Shown piece by piece: positions 34,649 to 47,372 of a stretch of 64,000 bases of DNA (its first letter is position 1; each line of letters begins with the position of its first letter). Position numbers and translations under genes: made by a program. Origin of the DNA: Carya illinoinensis (lineage: Eukaryota; Streptophyta; Magnoliopsida; Fagales; Juglandaceae); assembly GCF_018687715.1 (NCBI RefSeq), contig NC_056764.1, positions 1,552,501 through 1,616,500 on the forward strand. The letters run 5' to 3'. Under the pieces are notes generated by a model, which was given only the letters and a program-made list of their open reading frames with translations, was not told where the DNA came from and did no database searches.

Positions 34649-35382
34649 AGTAGTGAGATTGTAAGTTGAGATAAGATAGAGATAGTTTTTTAAAATTATG
34701 TGTTTCAATTAGAATGTGAGATAAAATATTTTGGATTAAGAATTTATTTTAAAATAAGTGTTTAGATAAAAGAGATACGAGAAACCATCATCTATGAAAC
34801 CAAAGGGCTCCTAAATCAACATATACAATACCAAGCTAGAAGCAACTGCTGAAAACGAAAAAAAGCCCATTTCATTTCTTGGAAGGCAGCTTTGCATACC
34901 ATTGGCAATAAACAAGCACAAGATAGATATGATAACATTTTCCAATTTCCAGTCTGAAGCTTGTTAATTTGTGTGCCATCCGGCACCTGGTCTACTCTGC
35001 CACTGTTCCTGTGAAAATTGACAGAAAAATAAACAAAGCCCTATCAATGGTTGTCTCTCACTGTTTCCTGATCTTCACCCGTAGTGGATGTTTCACAGGA
35101 GATCGGCACCTTATTAATATTAACTCTTTTAAGCTGTTTCTTCAAGTGAGAAAAGTAGATCAAACACCGGCATAAACATCTGTGGAGAAGCTCTTATTAG
35201 CACTTATAGCTACCTCTAAGAGAAGCATGGAGTTAATCTGTACTTGTTCCAATCGTATCCAATACCTGCCACAAATATATAAGCGTACGGTTCATATCTA
35301 GCATATGTATAGACATTAAACTATACACATTCGTTAAATACTTGTGCATTTATCTCGTAAGCACCTGTGGTAGAAACGAAGT
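34649..35382. other. Spacer and probable 3' UTR of the BRCT gene
   Basis: From 34649 to about 34815 is the second half of the MITE split by the MULE. The remainder to 35382 has no recognised coding exon on either strand and probably includes the 3' UTR of the minus-strand BRCT gene. Confidence 0.5.
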
Positions 35383-38300
35383 TCATATTGCTTCACTCCA
35401 CCCCATGGAAATAGGAGCCACTGGAATATTATTTGTTGGCAAAGGCAAGTAGTAGTTTTTCTCTGCAATAGGAAGGAGCTTTCCTGAATGTAAGCTATTA
35501 ATGATCCAGCTGGCTGGCTGCAACATATGATCAAAAGAAGGATTGAAAGTTGAAAACGTAGGGAAAAAGCAGAATAATTGACTATATTTACATGCTAGTA
35601 CAGAAGGAATATATCTTGACCGTTCCTAGTTGCAAACTTTAGGGCGATAACATAATCACTCATTATTCGATTCAATTCTAGAGAGTAGAACAAGTACTCA
35701 CCATCATGAGTATTTCTCGCTCTGCCGCACAGTGTTTCAACTGACGTGATACTCTACTCTCATCCTCAGCAATGATAGCACCGATAAAAATCTTTTTATT
35801 GTCAAGATCCTTAATTAACCACTGAAGGGTTTTAAACACCCGGCCACCTCCATGCTGGGTAATGAGAAACAGAAGAAAAGACTGAATTAAACAATGAACC
35901 AACTTCTTGAAAATAAGAAACCAGAAAACTATATCAAATAAGAATGGGAAACTTCCAAGGGTGCAGTGCACGGGACCGGGGTTTATTCTGCAGGGGTGGG
36001 TCCAAAGGGCCCTGCCTTGGAGAGGTTCCCCGACATCAAAAAAAATAATAATAATAATAAGAATGGGAAATCACCCAGAAATAAAGTTTAGGACAAAACA
36101 ATGCTAATGAAGTCAAGACATGCGCAACAAGTTAGAGGCTGCAATGGCTGCATAGGTTTCATTGCCCAGTCTGTGAATCTTTTTTATTGGACGTTACATG
36201 GAAGTGGCTTCATAGCAAAACAAACATTTCAGTGATTAAGGTGCAGCTTAGCATCCAGTAGTCTATAGCTTGATAGTAACTGAGGATATAAGATGGACTG
36301 CCAGAAAGAAGGTAGTCATCACTGGTATTAAGGACCTGATATTGACTATAGTTTTCTCAAAACAGTTGTAGATATCTTTATCATATGCAAGTGGGCTGTG
36401 TAAATAGTCATCTTCTAATAGAAAGGAAAATAGTCCTGCAGAAACTAATGATCTTGATCATTGATCAAAGCAATTTAATAAACTTCAATTCAGTATCTTG
36501 AAAGTAAATACCATACATCACACTAGTTTCAATTCCATATGCTATATGGCAGTCTTAGCAGACGCTTCTATAGAGGAGCTGTGTTTGACAGTTTGTGTCA
36601 CACACATGTTGGACACTGTCAACTCCAGTAATCAACACATTTCTCATACTCTTTAGGTCTAGGACTCAAAATACACTAGATATTAGAACTAATCAGATTT
36701 TAGAGTACAAACTCATATTTCAGAATGAGAAGTGCTACACACATAAAAGGATTACACAATAGTAAACCCACAAATTGACGTGATTTTATGTGATCCGTTA
36801 GATCTACTTACTGTATCAAGCCACATCAGTTTGAGGATTTACTTTTGTCTAATCACTTTGTGGTTAAAGTAATTCTCTTTCAGAATTTATACAAGGACAT
36901 TCGCAGAGGTTATCAGGTTAGCTAAAGCAATTCCACTCATTTGCCAGCCCTTACCAAAAAAATTAACATGATGGTTTTGTTATCATGCCACAGCTACAAT
37001 ACCAAGAAAATATGGTCATGGAGAGGACAATTAGAATACAATAGCCATGGAGATATAAAATGAAATATTCAAGTTTGTGATGTCAATTTAGGTGAAATGA
37101 TCCTTACCCTGAATATTTTTGCAAATTTGGTGCAGAAACTATGCTTCCCGTGAAGCATAATCCCTACTCTTTCAAATATATACATATTGCTATTGAGATG
37201 AACTAGCTTTCCACTTCCGGTACATATTGCATCAACTTGGTTTGATAGAATCATGTATCTAGCAGAAATATAAGTCTAGAATTATTAAACCATAGAGAAA
37301 GAAACGTTCAATATTTTAAGGGGTAGCAGCAACACTAATCTGTCGAAAAAAGGAAAAGATAGCATACTGATCATTTTTAAATCTACAAGAAGGTTTTGAG
37401 ACATGCATTCTGCCAGATTAAGAAGTCCTCTCCATCAACCTGATGATGAAGGCTATAAAATCAAACGGACTTTGCACTGGAAAAGTGGGCTATGTTGTGA
37501 AAAGAAAAAGTAAGAAACTTAATTTTCAATTATGCTCATTCCAAGTAAGGCCAATCTACAGCTATCTCATTTCTCTTTAAGAGAACTTCCTGCTAGGAGC
37601 TTCCCAAATGAAGCCATCCAAAAAACCCAACAACTTTTCGAGGCACTTTATTTCCTGAGTACCATACACCTTGAGGCATATATTTGGTATTTTACCTTTC
37701 CCTCCATCCAAACAACTCTATATGGAGTCAATTATACTTTTAATATGTTTGGACCAACAAATACAGCAGCAAAGTCGAGCAATCCTTCTAGTTGCCACAA
37801 AAATAGATAATATTTACCAGATTTTCTCCATTAAATGAAGAATTTTTGTCTTCACAAGAAGCAAATCACCCAACCCTCAATCTACCGTAGCCTTGTAAAA
37901 TAAATCTAAATTGTCATAGATCAATAAAACCTAGTCAACTTCAAGCTTTGATTATGTTGATAGTCATTAGCCATCAAGCATTGTAGGTATCACAAAAAAG
38001 AAGTATAGGACCAGGTAACTCCCAGAACAAAGATGCAAATGCAAGTCAGACATGGGACACAACTTACTTCTCAGGTAGTAATATAGAACCTGCTACAATT
38101 GAATCGGTAAGCCAATCAACTTTCAGTATTAAAGCATTCACTGCACACCCATACAAGAACTTGGTAGTTTTTAACTGAGAAAGAAAGAGAAAAAAAAAAC
38201 TATGAGAAATTGCAACATCGCATTCCAACAGTTATGAAAACATGCAGTGGAATATAATAAAATAAAAGTAATACATAATACTGGTTTCAAGAATTAGAAA

Positions 38301-41300
38301 ATTCATAAACTTCTAACCATTTATCTTCTTTCAGATTAAAAAGAGTACTTCCACCTTAAAGCATTTTTTAAGAACTCATATAACTATAACTCTGAACTCA
38401 TGCTAATTCTCAAGTTTCTTAAGTCCAGAAAGGTAGAAATAGAATGAGATGCCAGACCCAAGTGGTAGACAGACAAAATTCATAGTAGCAATCATGAGGA
38501 ATATTAAAGTACAGAGAGATCTCGACTCCAAATTCGTCCAAGTATTTGCAATAGGTAGTCATATTTTAGTTAATTGTACCAACTAAGACCATCACATGTC
38601 AGCTCAATGGAAGTAACCATGTTGAATACCTCATAACCATGTTAATGTATTGACTTCATGTTTGAGTTGCATGGCAAAAAGGGTAGCACTCCACATTTTA
38701 TAAACCCATCTAATCTTGTCATTGCAAGAATTTAAGTTTAATTTTTAGATAGTTCTCAGATCAAAATGAATAGGCGATAGCCAGATGGCATCAAAGTTTT
38801 TAATATTTACATATTTGAAAGAGGTGTTATAATGGACTTAGATAAAAAGGTGTTATTCTGGGTTGTGCAGCTTGACCCAAAACAAACAAAATTAATCTAA
38901 GAAACAGGATGAAAATAAATTATTATTCCTATGAAAAAAAAAAAGAAAAGGAGATTTCACCCCCATGTAAATCTAATTAAAAAAGGACCAGTTTTAAATG
39001 CATCATTTCAAAGATATCATGAAACTTGAGGGGGAAGGGGATACAAAATTGATGGAAAAAGAAAAAAATCTTAATCATCAACAACCAACCTTTTTTAAAC
39101 AAAGAATAACAGGAGAGTGCTGACAAGTAACTCTTGCACTTCCCTTTCCCCTTGAATTTGGAGAAGGAATATCCAAGAGAACAATGCCACCATATTTCCA
39201 TATTAGTCCTTCAATTTCCTTTGTCTTCTCACTAGAAAATCCAGTAACAAGGAATTCTATACCTTGAAAATTCAATCTCTTCCTAACCTTGTGAGAAGAT
39301 TTTGTGAGACAGCTTTTCATGCCATAAGCTCTAGACCATTTTTTGGGCAAATTTGGTCCTTTACGAGCTCTAAGAGTTGGGCCTACACAGATTTGAACAG
39401 AAAAAAAAACAATTAGGGTGGGGGATATAAAGTTTAAGCGTCAAATATGCACTATATAGTCAATGTCAGCATCAACAAGAAAAGAATGAAGGTTAAAATA
39501 ACACGGCAATTTAAGTCTTACAGTTCTGGTGTGAAGATTGATGCTTTGGGGGGTTCATGGTTTGCTGGAGTAGATCCTTTGCTTCAGAGAAATGAACACG
39601 TTTTCTTGCATGGTTGTCATGGAAATTATAGCCTTTAGATTGTATATTTTGAACAATTTTGCTTTGATGATGCTTAATAATGCATCCTGATACCGAAGCA
39701 TGTCTAGGATGTCCGGTGAAACTCTTTACAGAATGCTTAGAAGACATCAGTTGCCAGGATGCCCTTTGAGGTGAAGTTCTCCTCTCCAATGGATGGATCA
39801 GAGACACGTCCTCTTCTCTGGTAGTTTTCTCAAAATTTCTCTTCAGATTTGTCATTTCTGCAACTGAAATATTGTTTATAGTAGTTTCCTGAGTGTCATC
39901 ATTATTTCTACCACCAGCATAATTCGAAACAGGCCTTGAATATAGGAACTCGGTAGAACCCCTTTTATCAGAAGACATGGAGCAGCACATATTTTGATCT
40001 GAAGAAAGCTTCCCTCGATCATATTCTAATTGAAAGGACTGGTTATAGTCAAGGCATCCCCCTTCCAAAAAGCATACAGAGTTAGGCACATGCATGCTAT
40101 AAGTCTTAAGTGAGGCCATCTGCCTTCTAGTTGATACACCAGAAGCTTCTATATTAACTGTGTATGCAGCATGGTCATCCCCATGATCAGTTCCTAGATT
40201 TTGGTTTAGTGCCCTTTGCAAATTCTCCATCCCATGTTCGCTCAAGAATCTAGAGCATTTTTCCCTAGTATTTTCTGGAGGAATACTACAAGGAACAACA
40301 GAACAGAGAGGATCGACAAAAGATAGACTTGAAGATCTAACCAGATCTTGAGAAAACAATATCCCTTCATGAGCCTTTTTAAGTGAACCTTCAACAGGTA
40401 TGCTTGACGGGGAACCAAATTTGGACATGCACTCGTGTTCATGCACAAAAGAGTTTTCATCTGGGGCAACATCTGCTGATTCCGATAGATAGCTTGTCTC
40501 GCCAAGAAAAAACGCAGGAACACTTCTAGCATTTTTCGGCTTCGACAGTGCATGAGCATCTTCTTCCTACCAGGAGGGAGATGGAAAGAGGAAAAAACAT
40601 CAAGGACATGAGAACAAGACCATCATAGATGAATCCAAGATCATATACTCGTGTCTACAGTAGATAAATACTAATTTAAACCAGCTTGCGGAAAAATTAG
40701 CGATATCTGCACTTTGAATGCAGATCTTTATAACTCATGTGGTGCATCAGGAAAAAAAGATCGAACCACAATAGAGTTATATTCGCCATAGCAATGTCAA
40801 CTGCCTGAAAACATTAATAGAGTTATCTATTAAAAAAAAAAAAAAAGGAGATCCTAGACACACTATGACCTAAGCTCCATATTTTCTACATTTATAATCA
40901 ACATATGCAGTCAATTTTGAGGTACTTGAAACCTGAACAGGACCATGAGAACATTTCCTGTGTCTTTCACAATCAAGAGATCCTGGACATAAGTCTTTTG
41001 TTAACTGCACATCCACGCCCATATTGTCTTCTAAATGTCTGTGTGTAGAAATATGATCAGAATCTACTTGTTGAGATCTGACGTCTATGTGATTTAATCC
41101 ATTGTGAAATATGCTACGATTTTCAAATAGTGGAGTTTCCTTGACATGAGATTGAGCTGAATCACAAGCACACTGATCATCAGGGTTATTGTAAGATAAC
41201 CCAACATCTTCAAATGTATCTGCCATAGCAACATCATCCAAGTCAGAAAGAGAATAGCATATGTCACTCTCCTCAGTTTGGAAATTGAATGCCTCTTCCA

Positions 41301-42047
41301 AAATGTCCAACCGTGCTTGCTTCACCTGAAGGGCAACTTCAAGTACTGATTCTGTTGGCAATGCCATTGAAGCTAACTCACGCTTCACTAATTCATGTAT
41401 AACCAGTGCTTCAGATGCTGCAATAGATAGTTCAACTGCGTCATTGACATCAGCACAGTTGAGAAAGCCAAAATTGAATTTGTCTTCATACTGTCTTTCA
41501 GAATCCTTGTTATTGGAGGGAGATGGCAGACAAACACTCTCCACAGTTTGATGAACGCAACTTAGAGGCAACAAATTGGGCCCACTGGCATTAAAGCACA
41601 TTTTTTAATGAGTCTCCTCTCCAGAACCAACAGAATATTCAACTAATTGCATTGAGACAACATTATCAGATGGAAGCAGTTTCTGACTTTGACTTGGGCT
41701 ATACTGTGAGATGCCATCTGAGAAAAGACGTAGATGGAAATGAAACACCTGCTTGGTGGAAAATATAGATTAAACCAAATTCTGACTACTTAACCCAAAA
41801 AAAGATAACTTTTCATGTGAGATTTTTACTGATTACAAGTGTAAATGCTGCACGCACACACATATATACTATACATAAAGAAACACTTCCTCTTGCAGGT
41901 CAAAGTTAGTGGGAGACCAATCTCACAAAGTCATTGAGTAATTAACTAGTATGTTCAAGGACTCACATTTCCAGGATTGTCTTCCCCAGATAAGAACAAA
42001 TGACAGTTGTTATATCTATCTCCTTCCCTTGATAAATGGATTTTCAT
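35383..42047 (-). CDS. Tandem-BRCT DNA-damage-response protein, multi-exon, with in-frame stop
   Basis: Minus-strand exons joined by GT-AG and frame: 42047-41967, 41748-40933, 40566-39522, 39382-39090, 38174-38068, 37258-37108, 35854-35702, 35517-35383 (stop 35383-35385). The long middle exons are Ser-rich and low in conservation. The last five carry BRCT-type sequence: FLVTGFSSEKTKEIEGLIWK and GGIVLLDIPSP, then VDWLTDSIVAG, and at the end SWIINSLHSGKLLP, a second BRCT terminus. It resembles plant 'BRCT domain-containing DNA repair' proteins related to PTIP/MDC1, nuclear phosphoprotein readers; that name is from memory. Two oddities: an in-frame TAA at 41605-41607, and no coding exon upstream of 42047 that I can recognise. 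It may be a decaying gene or may start at Met 41601. Confidence 0.7.
35952..36055 (+). mobile_element. Short SINE-like retroposon in BRCT intron
   Basis: A 104-bp insert contains GGGTGCAGTGCACGGGACC and GAGAGGTTCCCCGACATC and ends in an A-rich (AAT)n tail. It is flanked by the exact 15-bp direct repeat AATAAGAATGGGAAA (35937-35951 and 36056-36070). A-rich tail plus long TSD indicates LINE-mediated insertion. It is probably a 5'-truncated SINE; no pol III A/B boxes are evident in what remains. Confidence 0.8.
36727..36877. mobile_element. 151-bp Mutator-type MITE in BRCT intron
   Basis: The ends are inverted: GAGAAGTGCTACACACATAA against the reverse complement of the right end GAGAATTACTTTAACCACAA, and the similarity continues for about 55 bp. 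The exact 9-bp duplication TTTCAGAAT flanks it (36718-36726 and 36878-36886). Confidence 0.8.
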
Positions 42048-43040
42048 CTTAACCATGGATGTTAAATTGAAAATATGCCAAATCCTAGGCTCCTAGCCAT
42101 TTCAACATACAAACTACATCACAAAATACTTGACAAATTCAACTCTTCAAGCATATTTAGCACAGATGATCAACTATAGAATCTTCTGTGAAACAAATCA
42201 ATGAATGGGCTGCCATATCAAAATACACAGTATCACAATTCAATAAAAGTTCATTGTGACCTGCTAATAAGCTCTAAATTTTACACAAAGAAATAAGCTC
42301 ATGGGTACTAGGAGTATATTAGAGCTACTTTAACCATGGATGTTAAATTGAAAATTCAAAATATGCCAAATCCTAGGCTCCTAGCCATTTCAACATACAA
42401 ACTACATCACAAAATACTTGACAAATTCAACTCTTCAAGCATATTTAGCACAGATGATCAACTATAGAATCTTCTGTGAAACAAATCAATGAATGGACTG
42501 CCATATCAAAATACACAGTATCACAATTCAATAAAAGTTCATTGTGGCCTGCTAATAAGTTCTAAATTTTACACAAAGAAATAAGCTCATGGGTACTAGG
42601 AGTATATTAGAGCTACTCCTAAAGAAGTGCATTACAAAACATCCCTTGTCAACAGCGCTGCAACTCTTAACATGCATTTGTTATACTTTCCTATGGTGGT
42701 AAAGTAGTTGCAACGTTTCATTAGTGGCTAAGGGTGACAGAGTTTTGGTTATGATCATCTATAGAATCTTCTGTGAAACAAATCAATGAATGGACTGCCA
42801 TATCAAAATACACAGTATCAAAATTCAATAAAAGTTCATTGTGACCTGCTAATAAGTTCTAAATTTTACACAAAGAAATAAGCTCATGGGTACTAGGAGT
42901 ATATTAGAGCTACTCCTAAAGAAGTGCATTACAAAACATCCCTTGTCAACAGCGCTGCAACTCTTAACATGCATTTGTTGGTGGTAAAGTAGTTGCAACG
43001 TTTCATTAGTGGCTAAGGATGACAGAGTTTTGGTTATAAA
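42045..43040. repeat. Tandem segmental repeats upstream of the BRCT exons
   Basis: A unit of about 290 bp starting CCATGGATGTTAAATTGAAA and running through GATCAACTATAGAATCTTCT to GGAGTATATTAGAGCTACT is present at about 42052-42330 and 42340-42620, and partly at 42752-42915. A neighbouring block (AAGAAGTGCATTACAAAACA to ACAGAGTTTTGGTTAT) is duplicated at about 42621-42750 and 42919-43040. Copies are nearly identical. Confidence 0.9.
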
Positions 43041-44419
43041 CTACTTTTGGCATAAAAATGTATCTGAAGAAAGAGGAAGATTAAAGGTTAAAAGGGTCCT
43101 TTTATTTTTTGTTATAATTAGTTGGGACAAGCTTCTACTTTCTGCACTGAATAGAGGCAAAACATATTAATGAACAAAAAAAGAAACCTTCCAAACCTTA
43201 AGTTCTAGCTAAGAAGCAGTTTGAGGTTCCTTATATGCTCTCATGGAATGGTTCTGCTTGATGTTGCTGAAGCCAACTAGGAAGCAAAGCTAAATCCCAT
43301 AACAATTATAGCTTGCCAGAAACACTATAATAAGCAAATACTTAGAAAATAGAATGACAAACTAATTGACTCTGTTTGAGGTCTGGTCCTTTCCTCTCAA
43401 ATTCCACCACAAAACAATGAAAAGTTGTTCACCTATATTACTTAATAAATTTTAAAAAAAAAATCCAAATGACAGCCGGCGGAAATTGATCGAGATTTTA
43501 TTTGTTTTCATAAAAAATGAAGCATCGGACCAATGTTCACCCACGACTTATGTGCTCCGATTGTCAACAAAAAAACCATTCTGAGTTTAAGGATTTGTAG
43601 ACTACAGAAAATGCGGCCATGAAAGCCAAAAGTTTAATGAAACTTAGTTTGGCGGAGAGTATAAACCCCAGGTCATATAACAATGTCAAAGTACATAGGG
43701 AATGACAAGTATCACAAAAAATTATTTCACTTCACTATCGAAGAATTGTTAGCCTAAAGTTACAGATATAGCAGGTTTAGTTCGTTTGGAACATGTTACT
43801 AACCATAACAATCAATTTCCCTCTTACGGAAGCAAATTTTCATTATACATCTCAAAAAGGCCGTGCATAAGTTTTGGAAGCATGAAAGTAGTGAAGCAAG
43901 ATTTACAAAGTATATGGCAATGGAAGACGTAGTTGTTTCAACATTCAAAAGCCAAACTGCCCAACTTCTGAAAGGCCTTCTTCTTTGCCAAAATTGGCAC
44001 CATAAAATGACTCAACCAGATGCAAACCCAATCAATCAGACCAAATACAGATTAAAGAAAAAACACAGAAATATAACTTTTTGATAATTTCGATCATTTT
44101 ATTTTGTATATAAAGCCCAACTATTTTGAGTGCTTAGTATAAGTGAGGGGTCATGCATAAGTCAGGTGCCAAGTCAGGGTAGTGCATTGAGCAGCTGCAA
44201 CGTTCATACAAAACATAATAAACAATTAAATTTTTTCAAATATAAAAATAATAATAATATAAAAAAATAATATCCTAATAATATTTTATTCGACTTTAAT
44301 ATTTCAAACGGTTAATCTAAACTCTCAAATTGGGAGAGAGAGAAATATCAGATGAACATGAAGACTACGAGTGGAAATAGAAATAGCTTTATCGGATTTG
44401 AATCGACGACTTGCGCCTA

Positions 44420-44670
44420 TTTCATAGGGCTTTACTTAATTGTTCAGCTTCTTTCTCGGCGACCAGACGAATGGTAACGGTGATGTTTTTATTAGCATCA
44501 TTACAAAAGAAGAAAAGGAGAAGAATTGGATTACCTCGGGGAACTGAGGAGGACGAAACCCCAGACTGCACCCCACTGGATGGATGGGAAAGAGACGAGC
44601 TTGCTTCTGTGAATGTGAAAGCACCAAACAGGGCCTTATTTATATTGAGTAGGGATTTTGGCGCCAAAGC
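44420..44670 (-). other. Possible non-coding first exon of the BRCT gene
   Basis: On the minus strand the sequence is leader-like and ends CCCCGAG followed by GTAATCC, a plausible donor at about 44535. It would be the 5' UTR exon of the BRCT gene. The 81-codon ORF starting at 44667 matches no family I know. Confidence 0.3.
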
Positions 44671-44966
44671 TGTATATTTTTTTTTTCCTTTTTTGGAAAG
44701 AAAAATGTTAAAAAAAATTATATCTATTATATAATCATTTCACTTCTTTATCAATGGGATGGTATTATCTATCAATTTTTATTTAAAAATAAATAAATGA
44801 TCAAAGGGCGATGAAATTAAATATTTCAAAACTATGAATAATCAGACTGGATTTCTGTCATCCAATGATTACAAAGGATGATTTAAAACAAAATAAAAAT
44901 TATTGAATTCTGTCAAATTTATGTATATAATTGCCAATAACGACTTAACATGTGACAGTGTCCCTT

Positions 44967-44987
44967 ACTTATAAAAAAAAAAAAAAA
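44967..44987 (+). mobile_element. Poly(A) footprint between 20-bp direct repeats
   Basis: ACTTATAAAAAAAAAAAAAAA is flanked by the exact 20-bp repeat AACATGTGACAGTGTCCCTT (44947-44966 and 44988-45007). This looks like an extremely 5'-truncated LINE-mediated insertion, leaving only the tail. Confidence 0.7.
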
Positions 44988-45144
44988 AACATGTGACAGT
45001 GTCCCTTGACACGTTAAGTGTATGTAAAGGTCAAATTAACATATTATGAAGTCCAAAAATATTAAAAAACTAAATAACTCTTGAAAAAAATCACAAATAT
45101 TTTAATTTAAAAGAAAAATTTTTAGAAGAAAAAAAAAATCAATT

Positions 45145-45275
45145 TGTAGTCGCTATTTAGTGACTGCATATGCAAGTTCTTTATTAAAAAAAATAAATTC
45201 ATTTTAAGAAAAATATTTTAATAATTTTAAAAATAAAATTATTTATACCTACATTACAGTCTTTAAATAAAGAGA
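45145..45275. mobile_element. Diverged MITE related to 15933-16079
   Basis: Left TCGCTATTTAGTGACTGCAT and the reverse complement of the right end TCTTTATTTAAAGACTGTAA pair imperfectly. The ends resemble those of the 15933 element. Confidence 0.5.
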
Positions 45276-45622
45276 ATATGTATCATTACTTAACAAAAAA
45301 AAAAAATGGTTCGTGATGATGCCATCTTTACTAGGCAAGAAATGGAGAGAAGAGAGTCTTCCTTCCTCAGTCCAGCCACCTCGTGGCAGCCCAATTGGGG
45401 GCGATGTTGAGAGGAGACCTCGATGTGTAACGGAAAGGGGAAAGAAAATATTGTAGGTTATCATGTTTGATTCATTAATGGAAGAAAACGGGAGAAGAAA
45501 CTACTCTTCATGCAGTATTGAATATGTTCAAAGATAAAGAATTATATGTGAACTGAAAAGGCATTCAGAACTGACGTTGCTTTTACTTGAAACGGCCGGC
45601 TGCTGCAATGAAATCTTTGGCC

Positions 45623-45629
45623 TTTATAA
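45623..45629 (+). promoter_or_regulatory. TATA-like element of annexin gene
   Basis: TTTATAA lies 43-49 bp upstream of the annexin ATG at 45672, a fitting distance for a short leader. Confidence 0.45.
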
Positions 45630-45671
45630 GTGAAGAAAAACCTTGTCGAAAGAGAGAGAGGCTGATTAACA

Positions 45672-47372
45672 ATGGCCACCATAATCGCTCCAAAGCAATT
45701 TTCTCCGGTTGAAGATGCTGAGAACATCAAGAGGGCTTGTCAAGGTTTTTATCAATTCTTATTTCATGGATTCTCACTCTTTTAACCAATAATAATTTTC
45801 ATTGTTATTTGGAAAATGTTTAGGCTGGGGAACAGATGAGGGGGCTATAATTGCCATACTAGGACACAGAAATGCAACTCAGAGGAAGCTTATAAGGCTA
45901 GCTTATGAAGAGATTTACCAAGAGGATCTCATCAAACAGCTTCAATCTGAACTTTCCGGGGACTTCGAGGTTAATTAATTTGTACTTTACAACTACCATT
46001 TATCTACATAAATGATATGGAAATAGATATTATTAAGCACCATTAGCTTGAATTTGATTAATTTCAATTCATTTCACATCCTTTAGAACTTATTGTTATC
46101 ATTTGAGTATGCTTTTGTTCATGATGAAATTTATTGACAAAGCGATATGGAAATAGAGAGCTATATGCAACTGGACTCTGGACCCTGCTGATCGGGATGC
46201 TGTCTTGGTTAATGCGGCACTGCAGAAAGCAGTACCTGATTACCGGGCAATCATTGAAATTGCATGCATAAGGTCCCCAGAAGAACTCTTGGCAGTAAGG
46301 CGTGCTTATCGGTGTCGTTACAAGCGCTCTCTTGAAGAAGATGTCGCCTCTCACACGATGGGCCACGTCAGGAAAGTATGTCTCCAGATTCCAATAGCAT
46401 TAATTCACGAGTAGTCGGCAGTCATTTTGCCACCATAACTCTTTAGTACACTTCGTATGTGTAAGTTAGTACTGCACATTCTCTGATATTATGACAATGA
46501 AAACTAATCAATATCCTCTAGTGCTGTGAATTTTGTTGGATTTTCACTCTTCATGAAAACTTTGATTAAAGAAGAAAAAGATAAAAAGAAGAATATATTT
46601 TCAAGAGCACAGATGCAATGTCTATAAGGAGCTTATGGTTCGTGAACTTCGATGCAGCTTCTTGTTGGAGTGGTAAGCGCGTACAGGTATGATGGGGATG
46701 AATTTGATACGCAGATGGCGTATTTGGAAGCGGATATTTTTCATGAGAAAGCCCAAGAAATGGCTTTTGACCATGAAGAATTGCTTAGAATTCTTAGTAC
46801 AAGGAGTAAGGCACAGCTCAAGGCAACTTTCAACCGCTACAGGGATAATCATGGCACATCCATTACCAAGGTAAAGCAATAAAGTTTTTGAGGGTGCTGG
46901 AAATGATACTTGAAGTTTATTATATATGATTTGCATTGATATTTGAAGCTTTTTTCTTTAGGGTTTGTCGGGTGACCCAGCTGATCATGACTATCTTGCT
47001 GCATTGCGTACAACTATCCGATGCATTAGAGACCCTCGAAAGTACTATGCAAAGGTAACATACTCATAAAATTATGTAACTCATCTAAGCTTGCATTGCA
47101 GTTTGTGTTTTCTTCAGCATGCAGTTTATCTTGAGCACCTCATTGGTCAATCGTTTGCAACTTAGGTTTTGCGCAATGCCATCAATACGATGGGAACCGA
47201 TGAAGATACTCTCAGTCGTGTGATCATCACTCGAGCAGAAAAGGATTTGAAGGATATCGAGGAACTCTACTTTAAGAGGAACAGTGTTACTTTGGATGAT
47301 GCCCTAGCTTGGCACACATCAGGAGACTACAAGGCATTTCTTCTTGCCCTGTTGGGGAGGGATGAGGTTTAG
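45672..47372 (+). CDS. Annexin, six exons, intact
   Basis: Calcium- and phospholipid-binding protein acting at membranes in stress signalling, secretion and Ca2+ transport. Exons: 45672-45744, 45824-45969, 46157-46375, 46658-46870, 46962-47054, 47166-47372. All have GT-AG borders and stay in frame, giving 316 residues, the usual length. It starts [20 protein letters not shown]. Repeat 1 has GWGTDE (residues 25-30), a type-II Ca2+ loop, and LGHRNATQ with His39, the position of the His linked to peroxidase activity in some plant annexins. Repeats 2 and 3 ([25 protein letters not shown]) lack a full GxGT loop, as is normal in plants. Repeat 4 has [20 protein letters not shown]. It ends [17 protein letters not shown]. 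It is closest in my judgement to the annexin D3/D8/RJ4-like group; subgroup uncertain. The BRCT gene ends head-on far to the left and a pseudogene lies downstream on the other strand. Confidence 0.95.

Larger units (their letters stand above)
44671..45622. other. Spacer with retroposon footprint and MITE
   Basis: No gene. It holds a 21-bp poly(A)-type insert between 20-bp direct repeats (44947-45007) and a MITE (about 45145-45275) related to 15933-16079. Confidence 0.55.

Noticed and set aside
44411..44734. 107-residue plus-strand ORF near 44.5 kb
   Set aside because: No recognisable domain; the minus strand looks like a leader exon with a donor site, and the ORF ends in low-complexity sequence.
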